Origin: Leptodontidium sp. MPI-SDFR-AT-0119
Taxonomy: Eukaryota; Ascomycota; Leotiomycetes; Helotiales; Leptodontidiaceae
Direction: 5' to 3'
Length of the DNA stretch: 64,000 nucleotides
NCBI GenBank assembly: GCA_020726505.1
Contig: JAHLEZ010000002.1
Location: forward strand, 4,836,001-4,900,000
Below the pieces are notes generated by a model. It worked only from the letters and a program-made list of their open reading frames with translations. It did no database searches and was not told where the DNA came from. Numbering within the stretch: the stretch's first letter is position 1; each line of letters begins with the position of its first letter. A program made the translations under genes and the position numbers. This document shows positions 1 to 12,421 of this stretch, one piece after another.

Positions 1-3000
1 TCTTGCTTGAAGATTCATCTGCGCGTCATCCCGAATCTGGGGATGCGAGTTTAGGGGATCCTTTGTTTTCTTTTTCAAAAAACCCGGTCTAGCACCGTAC
101 CTACCCGAGGATCTTCTTTTCTTTTTCGAGAGGCGTCCAGCTGAAAAACTGGATTTTCTTTCTGGGGAAAGCGACGAACCTTATTCATTCGAGGACCGCT
201 CTGGACGTATCTCCGTCGGCAGTTTTCACTCTTTCATGGTGTTTATGTCGTCACTGGTATGCCTCTGATTTCAGAGGCTGAGATCCGAGACAGAAAGTCT
301 CACTCGAACGCCAACTTCCTCCACCCTTCAGTGTCGGTGAAGCTCAGAACCCCGAACCCGGCGTTTACTCATCAAATCCTTCGAACTCCAAAGACAATGG
401 CGGCGACCACGCCCAATAATGAGATGTTGGAGTCGAACCTCGCTGCCGTTGGAACTTGCCGCACTCTTCTTGCCGTCTTCGAGGATCGGTACGGAGCTTT
501 CCAGCATAATGGCTGGGGCAGTCCCTGCGATTTTGTGTATATTCCTCTTTGAGCCTTTATGGAAATGGAATCGGAGATGCGTTGAACACCATCCGCCAAT
601 GAGATGAGAATGAATCGAGGCTAATTTTATATGCATTCGTAAGGTCACATCTGGCAATCATGAAGTGGCATTGTACCGAGATACCCTGTGTTAATAATCA
701 AAGTCGGTGCGGCCCACGTGGAAGCAGTCAAAGCACATGCGAAAAGAGTCGATTTCAGAAGCATCGCCGTTGCCCAACTTCACAGCAGGGACGGATCGGC
801 ACGCTATTCGTAGAAATTACTTCAGGCAAAACCATGATCGACGAAGTGCCGTTGGTCAGGTGCGCACCGTTTGAGATTGCGACGTCGAGAATGGCAGCAA
901 GCCATGGCCGGCCCCCAAAGCGGAGAATTGTTTGCTCATGCAAGTCAATCGACAAGCCGACATCGAGCAACGGATGTCTACTGGAGTTGGGCATGAAGCC
1001 GAACCGCTGCTGCCGGGATCAGCATTAGACAGATACGTGCCGACACTGGGACGAGGCGGCTGTGAGCTCGACAATCGCCTTCCTGACCCTCTGGTTCGGA
1101 GGAGCGGGCAGAAAAACGACCTGTCACTTTTCTCGAGGCCGTGTACCGTGTCCCAGATGAGGATCTTTCGGCCCAGCAAACCTCAAAACCTGGCGGTTGG
1201 GCGTCTCCACCTCCTGTATAGACCGAAACCCGCTCGGCTCCCACAGACTCCCAAGGATGTTAGCAGTGCAGCACACCATTGTTCGCTCCGCTCCGAGGTG
1301 TGCCGTCTTTGCAAAGGACCCCTGTTCTTATGGCCGCCTCATTTTTGAGATCTGCACTCTGGACAGATGGAAAACGCTCTTCTTCATGGATGCATCTATG
1401 GAAGACCTCGGATCAGAGAGCCGAATTCTTAGGGCTTCAAATGTTCCCAGTCTCCTAGGCCAATGGAGTCTTGTCCCGGTTGAAAGTCAAAGTGAGACCA
1501 TTTGTAGATGTGCGGAGTATTTTCTTTTCAGGAGTATATTCATTCAGGAGTATAGGAGGATAACCGTGCGACTTTCTGCAGCCTTGCCGCCTCATCTATT
1601 TGAGAATGTTGCTTTGACATTCGTCTGCGCGGCCGCATTTCATGAACGAGAAACCACACTGATACAATCGAAATTTTCTACTTGTCGACCCATTCTTCAG
1701 ATTGCCATGGCGGTGTCGCGACCCAATGTCTTCGAAAGTCTCGTTTCTGATAAGTGGTTGTTGCTACGAAGTCTCAGCCTTGCATTGACCTGTGGAAGAG
1801 CGGTCACATTTGCCGAGGCTACCAAACCAGCGAACCAACATTTCAGTGAGTCGCAACGTATCTCGTTGTCGATTAGGTGGGCCTGCTCGGCCTGGAGATA
1901 GTAATAAAAATCATTAGTGCGGGCGGAATCTAGGTGAACCTGATTGATAGTCCATTTCAACGACTACTGGTCGCCGTTTTCTGACAAAAAGAGCGTTTCT
2001 TGCTTACTACTGAAACTGCCTTGAATCGGGCGGTTGGGCATCAAGCGCCTGGGGTCATCTGGTGGGATTTCAATTCCTCTTTCGAAAGATATGCAGACGG
2101 TTGAAACTTGAATTTCAGACCGTCTCTTGATCATCAGCCCTGGAGTCCTCCAACTTCCAGGTCTAGGCTGTCCCAGAGATGAGCTACAACAGCGGTGAGT
2201 AGCAGTGGGTTGTGACTAGGTCGTAATGCTCTGGTCTAGAGTCAGCTGATGAGGATACTAATTAGCGGCCGTTGGAAGGAAGAACGAGTTGGCTTCATCG
2301 TTGCGGTGTGGTTGCAACCGGTGGAAAAAGGAAACGCTGTTTGATATCGATCAAGTCAGGCACGTTTTACAGCAGGTTTACCCTTTTTGAGTTCTTGTTC
2401 ATCACTGTAGGTAACTGTGGTCCAACGATCAGTCGAAGTCAAGAAGGTTTTGAGGTGGTCGGCTATGACTCGCGCAGGTCGAAAGAAATTGGGCGGCCTC
2501 CCCCCTTGTAAAGGGACGATCCTTGATGACCACGCTTCTCTGGACTCTACTTTCAGGAACAAACTTCTTTTGATTGGACACAGTGTCCCTCCAAAGGCAG
2601 CTAAAATGCCGCATCTCTTTGGTTTTTCGACGGCACAACTTCGAAGGCAAGCTTACTCACTCTGGCGTCTAAACCCTGCACGCCTTTATCCGCGTCCCAG
2701 TGGGCGGGAATTTCAAAACCTAAAGGTTCGAGTGCAAGCCGTCCATTCGTCGCGAGGCTGAACCTTATGATGACGGGTTGTCAAGCCTTGCCGTGATCCC
2801 GCCATCAGAGGGGAGAGAACGAGCATCGAGCAAAGTTCGGTCCATTGTGGCCTCCAGATTATTATTGATTAAGAGGGGCAGCCTCGGGTCAAAGTACTTC
2901 AAGTATGCTCGGAGCCTCGGACTACCTTTGGGCGAGGCAAGCAACGACGATCAGTAATTTTTATGCCCTGGACCGACTGACGAACTTGGCATTGGTTTTT

Positions 3001-3280
3001 CCGTATTAATCCTAATATTACACCCGAACAAATCATCACAGCCCTCACTCTCGCACCCTAATCAAAGCTAGACGCTAAGTAGTCTTCTCATTGCAAAAGG
3101 AGCTAGGCTTGAACTCCTACTTCCTTTTCTTTGCCTTCCTTTCCTCCTTTCAGTAGTGTAGTCAGCACATCTTAGCTCTACCCCCCGGCAGTCAGATAGC
3201 CAGCCATGCAAGCGCGAGTTGCGTCCTTGCCATGAGCGACTCATTTCCCCTGCGGAGTGCGGGTACAGGGCTTGAATCCT

Positions 3281-3318
3281 CACACAAGCCTCACTGCGCT
3301 CACACAAGCCTCACTGCG
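3281..3318. repeat. Short tandem repeat, 20-base unit, about 1.9 copies
   Basis: The unit cacacaagcctcactgcgct occupies 3281-3300, and its first 18 bases recur immediately at 3301-3318. The copies are identical over the shared length, so this looks like a recent slip or duplication. No function is apparent. Confidence 0.8.
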
Positions 3319-4813
3319 TGACCGCAAGCCGAGCTGGACACCCCCGGCCATCTCGGCTCTATGGTTTCTAGGGTTTCTGTTTGAGGGCTGCTCCGTGGGT
3401 ACCAAGGGTACGGTAACGGGTAAATGACTGCTCTGATGGGAGCCTGCAATCTGGGATTCTGGGTAGGGTGGGCTTCGAAGAACAGGGCGCAGAAGCTCTG
3501 GAGAAGCCACACCTCGACAAAACATGCTTCCATCTTCATTTCCAATCAATGGTGGTGCGCCTCGTTCGTGGAGAAGTATTGCCAATGGTCTGGCTAGAAG
3601 GCCAGCGGCTGAACTAGAGCAGCTGGTGGGATTCTGGTCTGCGGACGGTTACGAAGTTACTGGCCCTAGTGCTCTACCAACCGACCGCTTTTGTGGAATT
3701 CGATCGGTCGCTGTGCAGCGGTGGCTGATATGAGTTCTGACCCCAACAACCAAAAGAACTCTGCTGCTGAGTCTGCTCTTTGCCCTTGCCTGCTCTGCCG
3801 TGCAACGAGAACGGTTTGCTGTGTTGCCATACCTTGTGATCCATCATCCTGGCTTGAAGAGGGCTAGACCTTGCGATAAGCCGTGAATCGTACGACATTG
3901 GCTGCTCCAGGGAGGCTAAGAAAGTTTATCATGTTCAGACACGATTGTTCGATGCTCGCTGGTGGGGCTTTGCCTCTCTGCACGCCACAGATCCAGGATG
4001 CGATGTGATGCCAGTCAGTCGAGTGCCACCGTCAAAAGAGAGAAAGTGGAGAGCGAGATAGCCGACAACGAACAGGAGAGGAGGAGAGGAGGAGAGGAGG
4101 AGGAGGAAGAGGGGGGAGACCAGGACCAGGGCCCAGGGACGCGATACGCACAGAGGGTTTGCTGCTGCTCACTGACTCTGCTCTGCGCCCATCAGACAGC
4201 CAGCCAGCCAGACAGGAGTTCTCCTCAACTTGCATTGCTCTCAATACAATCAGTATTGGCGGGCTCAGCAGTAGTCCTTTTGCTCTTGTTTCCTCCTCAG
4301 AGTTCATACCCCTCTCTGCTGGTACTCGTATCGTATCCGATCCCATCCCACTTATGATAGCTCCTCGACTTATTAGTTACTACCTATGTACCTCTTATTG
4401 ACTGACTGCTTTTATTATTATTGACCAGGGCAGCAAAACGTTGTATGGGACTGTGGATGAGGAACTGTACATCGCTCATCAATATGTACCTAATTATACC
4501 CAACCAGACCAGAACCAGTTGGCGCATCCTTTTCTCGACGACATTCCTTTGATTCCTCAGGGCTGTCGATGATCCTTGCCTGGTTCGCAAGTTCGCCCTG
4601 TCTGAGCAACCTGCCAACAAGCTAATTGACACCCCCCTCCCTAACCCCTTGGAGCTTGCAGGGGAGAGAGGAGAAGCTTGACCGCCTATCCTATCCTATC
4701 ACCAACAAGAGCGACTCGTGACTTCAATTGTTCACTTGTTTATCCTCACCTACCTGGGCGGGCACTTTCACTTCGACCACCAACACGGATCGTCTCGCCT
4801 GTGCCTCTTCAAT

Positions 4814-4850
4814 TTGTCTTGTCTTGTCTTGTCTTGTCTTGCTTGCTTGC
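4814..4850. repeat. TTGTC / TTGC microsatellite
   Basis: About five TTGTC units run into three TTGC units, within the CT-rich stretch upstream of the Zn2Cys6 regulator. This is a simple-sequence tract, probably in the promoter or 5' leader. Confidence 0.8.
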
Positions 4851-4930
4851 TAGAGTTCGGATCGTACTCGAACGGCTTGCTACTTGCAGCATCCTATCCT
4901 GTCCGCCCTGCTCTGCCCGCACTTGCAAAG

Positions 4931-4964
4931 GCTGTATCATATCGGCCGCTGTATCATATCGGCC
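4931..4964. repeat. Perfect 17-base tandem duplication containing ATCGGCC
   Basis: The unit gctgtatcatatcggcc is present twice back to back, at 4931-4947 and 4948-4964, with no mismatch. It lies about 0.85 kb upstream of the regulator's start codon. Paired identical sites of this size could bind a regulator, but a chance duplication is equally possible. Confidence 0.8.
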
Positions 4965-5793
4965 GAAGTGCTGGACGTCGATTCAGGATTCAGGGCGACA
5001 ATCCCATCCCATCCCTATTCCTGTCCCCGTTCTCGTGCTCCGGCGATTATTCTCTCGAAGTGGTGTTGGTCTTCATCTTGGTCCGTCCCAGACCCAGCTC
5101 ACTATAATTCTCCGTAGCTTAACGAGGCAAATCGACTCGGGTCGGTTCCTCACCATCAACCTACTACCTTACCTTGACACCCTTTACATACCTACTCACT
5201 TCAGCCCGCCTATCCTCCCGCTTCCCTTCTTTGAGGACATCAACATCGCCCCCCAGCAAACTACTCGACTCTCGAGGGGAGGCAAAAGCCGCATAGCATT
5301 GCATTGCATATCGGAGACTCAGGGCTTCCGTCGCAGATCCCCGCAAGGCAAAGGCAAGCGTGGGACAGGGCCTAATTAAGGTAGCTCTCTGATATATTCT
5401 TGCCTCGACTTTCAAGCTTCCTGGTCCTCCAACTCCAACCCAGCCAGCCCAACCCCACCAAACCCACTTTACCTCTGTTTGCTTCGCGCCACTGCTGCTC
5501 CAGCTCCGGCTCCAGCCCAGATCCTCGTTCTGCCCTGGCACTTACTGTGTGAGCTTTGAAGCTAAAGCTAATCTGCTTTCCCATCTCAGACATTATTATT
5601 GCGAAACTCAGTAGGCGATTAGTCGCGGGGGGAATCCCTTCGATACACCTGATCATCCATCCATACCACGTCAGCTCGTACTACCCCGATGAGAATCTCT
5701 GTGCTATCTGGCAACCTGTAAGAAGCCGCGGCTCTTCGCTCTACTACTGCCGTCCATGGCCTCTGCTGCCGTGATCTTATGAGAGTCAAAGCT

Positions 5794-8700
5794 ATGATGG
5801 ACATATCACCCGATAAACGTCCTCGTCTTGCTGGCCCAGCTCCTACACCATGGCAGAACTCGCCCGAAGGCTCTCGACAACTCCCTTCTATTCCAACTAA
5901 TGCGCAGCCGCAGCCGCAACAGTACCAACATCATCCAGGTCCAAATCAAACTCCATTCTCTCGACCACCGCCACCACCGCCGTCCGAACCATATCCTATT
6001 GATCACCGTCGACCCTCAGAACATTCGCCGTACGATCATCAGGACCCTCGCAGACCAGGCTCTGGTCCTTCGCATGGATATCAAAACGGTCCTCCTGCCC
6101 ATCCTCTCCCACCACCAGCTCCTCCAGGTCAGCAGCCTCCAATACCACCATATGCAGGACAGAGAGACCCGATGGTGAAAAGGGACCCGTCAGACGAACC
6201 ACAACAGTATAGACCACCCTCAACTGGTGCAGACCACAATGTGAATCCATCACCACACCACGAAGGGCCGGGTCGACCATATCATCCGACGTACGACCCA
6301 GCGAGAAATCAGCAATACCCACAACCGCCACTATCAAACCCTTACCCACCAGTGCAAAGTCCAATGTCTGCCACAGAGCCGTACGGCAATAACCCATACG
6401 GGGGTCTACCTACACCTCGAGACTACCAAACAGTCACATATCCCTCAGCAGGAAGGCCAGATATAAGGAAAAAGGCGCAGAGAGCGGCGCAGGCGTGCGA
6501 TAGTTGTCGGACACTCAAAGCCAAATGCGACGAGGGGCGGCCAGCATGCTCAACTTGCAAAGAGAAGGGGACGGATTGTCGTTACAGGGACCCTCCACCA
6601 AAACAGTACGCTCAAGTTTAATCACTTTTTCTGGCCATCATAATACTAATGAGACTAGGCAAGACAAAGCATCGGCCGACATCATGGATAGTTTGGCGCG
6701 ATTGGAGAGTTTCATGAGTGGCTTCAACAACAAGATTGAGCATTTCAACAGCAAAATCGAACACCTGTCAGGTGAAGTGAGTGAGATCAAGCGGGCCCAG
6801 AGGGGAGGCGCTGTACCGAACAATTCTAGCTACGACGCAGTGAGATTCAAAGATGAGCCCGCAGAAGTTATTCCAGGATACCGACTGGAATTTCCACGAC
6901 CGTCTGTTGGATCTGAGGTTGCACCATTGCTTTCAAACGAGTCCCCGTACGGATCCACTCCAAGTCAACAGCGAGGTCCGGACGGGTTTCCACAAGGCGG
7001 TGAAATTTCGGAAGAGGAAGAGGAGTCTGGCAATCCAGGTCCAGGAAAACCACCATCAATTCCTGTCAACCATACAACAGGAGCTGCACGACTGCTAACT
7101 CATCCGGTAATCAGAGAATTGTGCCAAGGGGCTATGAATAGTTCCAAGATCAGGAATGAGAAATATCCGATTCTGCAGGAGGAGAGGAGAGGTCTACTGA
7201 GGCTTTTTGGAAGGGGAGAGGGTTATGAGCCGCCTCCAGGATATGACAAGGATCCTTTGGTAGACCATGGCACAGACAGTACGCCTGGTGATTCTCATTC
7301 AGACGTGTCTTCTCCAGCTGGCGAAGAATGGGGTCAGCTTGGTGGCCTGACTCCTCCTGGCCACCAGCCGGAATTAACGAGGGGCGGAATCGATTCGAAT
7401 GGCATGCCGGATTTCAGTAGGGAGACTGTCAACGACTTGGTGAAGAGTTACATGGAACACATCAACATCTTGCACCCCATACTCATCAAATCACACCTCG
7501 ATCTTCTTGTAGAGCAATTCTTGAAGTCTATTCCTGAGAGCCAGGCAAAGCCGAAGCAAGTATCAACTCTTCAAGCAGGGCACACGAACTATGCTGGAGC
7601 TGGGTTTGTGGGAAGTGGTTACAGAAATCCGGAAAGCCCTGGCAACAAGCGGAAAAGATCTCCCATCGCAGGTGAATACGCGGATCCACACGTGATCATG
7701 GATCACAAGCCTGGCCATCCATTTCGATCGATCGGTTCTGCCATAGTTTTGCTGGTGATGGCATTGGGAAAGATATGCCAGCACAAGGGGAAAATCCCGG
7801 ATGCGTGGCATGCTGATCGAGATCTGGATTACGTGCCTGGCAGCTCCCCCACCGTACGAAATGGCCATCCTCCATCACCTATACAGAGCTCTCCTGGTAT
7901 GGGAATAACATCACCTCTAGATGGAGAGAGGGGGCAACCGCGAAGTCGGAGAACTTCAATCGATGGAGCGTATCCCGCAAGGCTTAAGCCGAGGAACATC
8001 GATGTCATCCCAGGACTGGCGTATCATGCTCTTGCTACAGATGTGATTGGCAATCAACTCGCGGGAAACAGTTTGCAACATGTGCACGCAAATATTCTCG
8101 CCGGGTTGTACCACGGGCAACTTGCGCGGGTGATGGAAAGTCATGGGTACATTGCAGCAGCATGCCGTGGCCTCCAAGTCATTCTTAGGCCGTGAGTAAG
8201 CCATTGTCGTGTCAATTGCCCAAGTGTTAATCCATACAGAAAATTTGATCGATTGAAGAAGCTGAAACATGACAACATGCTTATCTCAGAGAAAGATAAT
8301 GCGCTGATAATAGCCTTCTGGACGTGTCTGCAGTTGGAGAGGTATGTTGTAGGATGCTTGCTTTAACAACATACACTGACTTTTGGCTGTAGTGACATCG
8401 TTGCCGAACTTCCTTGCCCGCACTCTGGTATTTTAACATATGAAGAAGACATGCCTCACCCTAATTTGCAAGGGGCCGTGGCTAACTACAGCCTCACTAC
8501 CGAGATTGTACAAAGTTACATGGGGCAGTTGTTTTTGCGCAAACATCTCAACCAGCTGCATAACATGTTCTATCAGCCTGATGCTGGTAAGTCCCCCGTC
8601 GCCTGGTACAATTCCGCGATACTAATTCATGTGATAAAGACGAGACGGCCCCATTTAACTCGGCCAGCAAATCCAAGGAGCACTTTCCGACCATCGATGC

Positions 8701-9428
8701 ATCACTCGCGAACTTAGAATGGATCACTTCTGTTGCCGCCAACCTGATGAAATGGGATGCAACGAAAGGAGAGCCGGCCTCCAATATACTGGAAGCACGA
8801 CTGAGAGCTAAGTATTATGGAGCAGAGGTCATCACTTACCGCCATTTTGTGTTGAAGCTCCTCGGCCGGTCAGGACTTGGAGATCAAGTTGCTCCTGAGT
8901 ATCTGCCGAAGATCGAAGCACCCCAGGTCAACAGCAATGTAACACGAATCGAGGATATCGATAAAAAGGCTCTGCAATACGCAGAGTGTGGGATTAGGGC
9001 TTTAATCTTTAGCACCAGGGCATTCTATGGCTTGGGCGATCCTGGGAAGGTCAGACTGATCGTCACAAATGTCTGGGGGACGGCTCACGCGTAGGCTCAC
9101 TTCCCCAATTCTTTTTTGGGTACCACTAACACCTTCAAGACAATGGGGAAACGTTGTGACCCTTCAAGCAGCATACGTGAATCCAATCCTCCAGCAGATT
9201 GTCCTGAAATTCATAACGGTGGAAGAGCTCAGAGACATGACCGACAAAACGCTGGCTTTCCTGAGCCTAATAGGGTCTCCAACTTCGGCGCTTGCTTCAG
9301 ATTACAAGATTCTTAAGTCTATGGCACTCAAGACTGGCCTAACAGGTCATATGCCACCCCCAGTACCAAACACGGGATCGAGCTTCTCAAGTTCGAACAC
9401 AGGAGATATTCCAATGAGCGGGCATTAA
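5794..9428 (+). CDS. Zn(II)2Cys6 fungal-type transcription factor, about 1126 aa
   Basis: Exons: 5794-6605, 6659-8191, 8240-8341, 8393-8586, 8640-9090 and 9140-9428; all junctions keep phase and have GT/AG ends. The first 230 residues are a Pro/Gln-rich disordered region. A canonical binuclear zinc cluster follows at about residues 235-262, with spacing C-x2-C-x6-C-x6-C-x2-C-x6-C. A short coiled-coil-like linker (residues about 280-320, hydrophobics at heptad spacing) probably dimerises the protein. The rest matches the layout of the fungal transcription-factor regulatory domain, including the conserved-looking segments LIVTNVWGTAHA and QWGNVVTLQAAY on either side of the last intron. It should act in the nucleus on CGG-type half sites. 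I cannot name the regulon. ATG 5779 is an in-frame alternative start; 5794 is preferred because MMDISPDKRPRLAG looks like the natural N-terminus. Confidence 0.93.
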
Positions 9429-12421
9429 TTTGCAATACGCCAACACACTTCAGTCGGGAAATGGCTAACACTAGAGCGAACATCATTTTCGTCAATTTTT
9501 GTGCAACAGTGAAACACGTACATATTGCATTGGGCAGGTGGCGGGGCGGGTTCGACGGCGGCGGCAGGCGGCTTCTCATCAGCATCTTAGCGGTGGCGCA
9601 TCCTCGATTCCGAATTCGGTATCATGTTTTTTCTTCTCTTCAACATTGTGTTTCTCTTATACTTGAGGCGGTTTCTCATCATCAATCACATATACTGGGC
9701 GGGGCATCCATCATCTTAAACAAGCAAGCAAGTCGAGTGAGCGAGCAACAAGCAAGCAACATATTTCACAGTGTGCGGGAATATCTACAGTACAAACCAA
9801 TCTTGTCTTCTCTTTTGCCGGCATACCATTTATGGTCATCATCATTATCATTATCTATTTCTGGGGGCGGTTGGGTCGGCTCTCTGTTTTATTTATATCC
9901 CCATTTCGCGTATTTCTGGACAGATGGACATCGAATCAACTTTTACGCATGAGGCGTTTTGTGCTTCCAAATACGTTTTCCTTTTCTCTCTTTCTGGCTG
10001 TCTTACTGTATACATGGGGAAATGACACACAAACACACATACTTCTGGCGGCCAATACAATCCATCCATTATCGGTTCATCATCATTATTCATATACGTT
10101 TTCCAGACTGGCTAGAAATCATGAACGAGCCATCGTTTTTTTCTCCTCGGGTGACTGCCTACCCTATCACTTCCTCCATCTCGTTCGAGGACATCAATCG
10201 ATCGGTTGATCAATCGAACCTATCTCATCAATCTCATGTTTTTTATGTGTGTGTTCTGGATGAGGAGGCGAGCAGGATAGCATGGCAGCGATCAAAACAA
10301 GCAGCACCCCAGGCACGCTTAGTTTGGTATTAGATCATATTCTACTTCTCTACCTTCATTCGCTCAAGTAGAAACAATATTATGATCGCAAAGAAAAACT
10401 TACATTTACGGGAGCGACCTCTTTATCCATCGTATTTCATCCATCCATCCATCCATCCATCCATCCGTAATCTCAATCTCACCTCCCTCCCTTCCTTCCT
10501 TCCGCCATCCCCGATCTTACCGTACAGTAAGTGATAGCGTGATCTAACCATCTATCGAGGTCATCCTTTCCTTCCTTTCCGCACTTACCTCATCCTCAAT
10601 TCATCCTCGTCTGTCGTGTAACACCACACACGCATGCATGCACCCAGCACGCTGCCGCCCGCACCGGTCCACGTCCACTCACTCACTCACCCACAGGACT
10701 CTCTCCCGAACCCCTACAGTACAGTACTTTACCTGTTTCCGTATCCTCAGCTAGCGAAGTGCTGTGCAGTGCGGTACTGTACAAGGACACCTGCAGCGTA
10801 TCGCGTCGCATCGCATCGCACTGCATGATATCGTTTCGTAGTGTCCTACATGGAGCTGTGCTGTATTTTCATCAGGGAGAGAGAGTCGAGTTGCACAACG
10901 CTCACGCTCCTGCAACACAGTAGCTATGTACGGTACGACTTTAAGCTGTGTTGGCAGGTTCATGCCCTGACGATGTTCGAGTCCCTGCCATAGACGTTGG
11001 GATCGAGAGGGGTGATTCGGGGCGTACGGCATTAGTGGTGGAGATGTCGTACAGAGTACAGAGTATGGTGAGTGAGTAATTAAGTAAGTGGCTGGCGGGT
11101 GATGCGTGATACGTGGTGTTCATGTCTGTTTCCGGCGAACGGGGTGAATTTTGGGGAAGGGAGAGAAGGGAACAAACAGTGCAGAGGAGGGCAGGGGAGT
11201 GAGATGGGGCTGGGCTTGAAGTTGGGGCGTTTGGTTTGACTGCGGGATATAGGAGGATCAAGATAACCACAGGTTACACGACGCTACTGCACGAGATGGG
11301 AAAGCTGGTTATTGGTTGATTCGGAGGTGGACGGTGTGTGTGGACCTTGGATATCGGGACGAGGGGGGGTTGTTGGATAAGGGATCTTATTTCTTGAAAT
11401 GGTGGAAGGTTCCGAGATGTGCTGTTTCTATTGTACTGGATGAACGTCTTGATTGTACTGTATGGTATTATACCGACATCTGCCACCTATTCACCTGGGT
11501 GGTATGTCACTCCGTTTCGAAAGCTGGATGGGCTTGCATGCTTGCCGCCTGCGTACGAGTCTAGACTTCGTCGGAGTGTTGGATACGTCCGAGACTTGGG
11601 TCGGACAGATACTACGGACCCAGATTCTCGGGATGGGTTAAGCAACAGGGGAGGAGGCAGGAAGGGATCATAGGTTTCGGGATCGAGGTGGTGCCAGAGG
11701 AGGGCAGGGGAGAGGGGAAAGACGAAGACTTTTTGTTGCATGTCGTGGTGAATGTCTGAGGTGGGTTTAGTGAATTGATTGTCGTGGATTGATCGGGGGT
11801 GAAGGCTGGCTGCGTTGGTGTTGTGTTGTGTTGCTTGGTTTTGGTTGGCTGGAAAGAGGAGGTGTTTGAGAGGGAAAGCAATTTGGATTGGTTGTTAGTT
11901 CGGAAAGACTTTACTAGATTGGGAGAGCAGATGGGACTCTGGGATTGGTAATCTCAACAAGGGGGGTTGAAGCTAGATCGTTACACAGAAAGTCTGATAC
12001 CCTTGTTTACGTTTGAAGCTCGCTTGGGCTTAATTATCCTCTTGCGAGATTGGTCAGATGTGGTATTTGGCTGGCTCTGGAGCTTGTATTTGAGAAGTTC
12101 TCCTATATGCCTGTGTGCTGCGGAAATTCATGAAGAATCCAATTGCCGTATTTATTTCAATCATTTTATGACTGGCTTACAGTTCTATGAAGTAAAATTG
12201 GCCAAGAAAAATAAAGCTGCAACCTTCTATGTACCCAGAGACAACAGTCTTTTGATCTACCCCCGAGAGGTAGCTAGGATCCGGTGAAGGAACCAGTGCC
12301 TGATAAGCGAATGTCAACAAATGAAAAGTCTATTCGAAATGCAGGGATGCATCCAATCAATGTAACCATTTACCAAGCCCGACACCAAATATACACAAGA
12401 AAATGGTACAGTACCAGGTAC
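9429..12421. other. Intergenic region with simple repeats, no supported gene
   Basis: This 3 kb stretch lies between two convergently oriented genes. It holds GCAAGCAA-type and ATC-rich tracts around 9720-9860, a long CATC microsatellite at 10438-10466 and repeated TCGCATCGCA-like sequence near 10800. No frame here shows a recognisable domain or a plausible exon series. Confidence 0.55.
10438..10466. repeat. (CATC)n microsatellite, seven units
   Basis: Seven uninterrupted CATC units form a simple-sequence repeat in the intergenic region downstream of the zinc-cluster regulator. It is expected to vary in length between strains. Confidence 0.9.

Larger units (their letters stand above)
1..5778. 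other. Gene-poor region and probable long 5' leader of the Zn2Cys6 gene
   Basis: No reading frame here resembles a known family. The longest open frame (1197-1901, +) starts at TTG and has no domain-like composition. From about 4000 the + strand becomes strongly pyrimidine-rich, with short tandem repeats at 4814-4850 and 4931-4964, and this continues to the start codon of the regulator at 5794. Such CT-rich sequence suits the promoter and long untranslated leader of a large regulator. Several ATGs precede 5794, for example at 5779, five codons upstream in the same frame. A 20-base tandem repeat sits at 3281-3318. I see nothing else I can support. Confidence 0.5.

Noticed and set aside
1197..1901. 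234-codon open frame on the plus strand
   Set aside because: TTG start, no domain, no signal or exon structure; composition unlike the real genes in the window.
3636..3692. Minus-strand sequence GTTGGTAGAGCACTAGG resembling a tRNA D-arm/A box
   Set aside because: No matching acceptor or anticodon stem and only a poor B-box-like sequence downstream. At most a fossil tRNA fragment.
4678..5379. Long open frames in the CT-rich stretch
   Set aside because: Low-complexity pyrimidine-rich DNA gives Ser/Leu/Pro-rich open frames by chance; it lies in the probable leader of the regulator.
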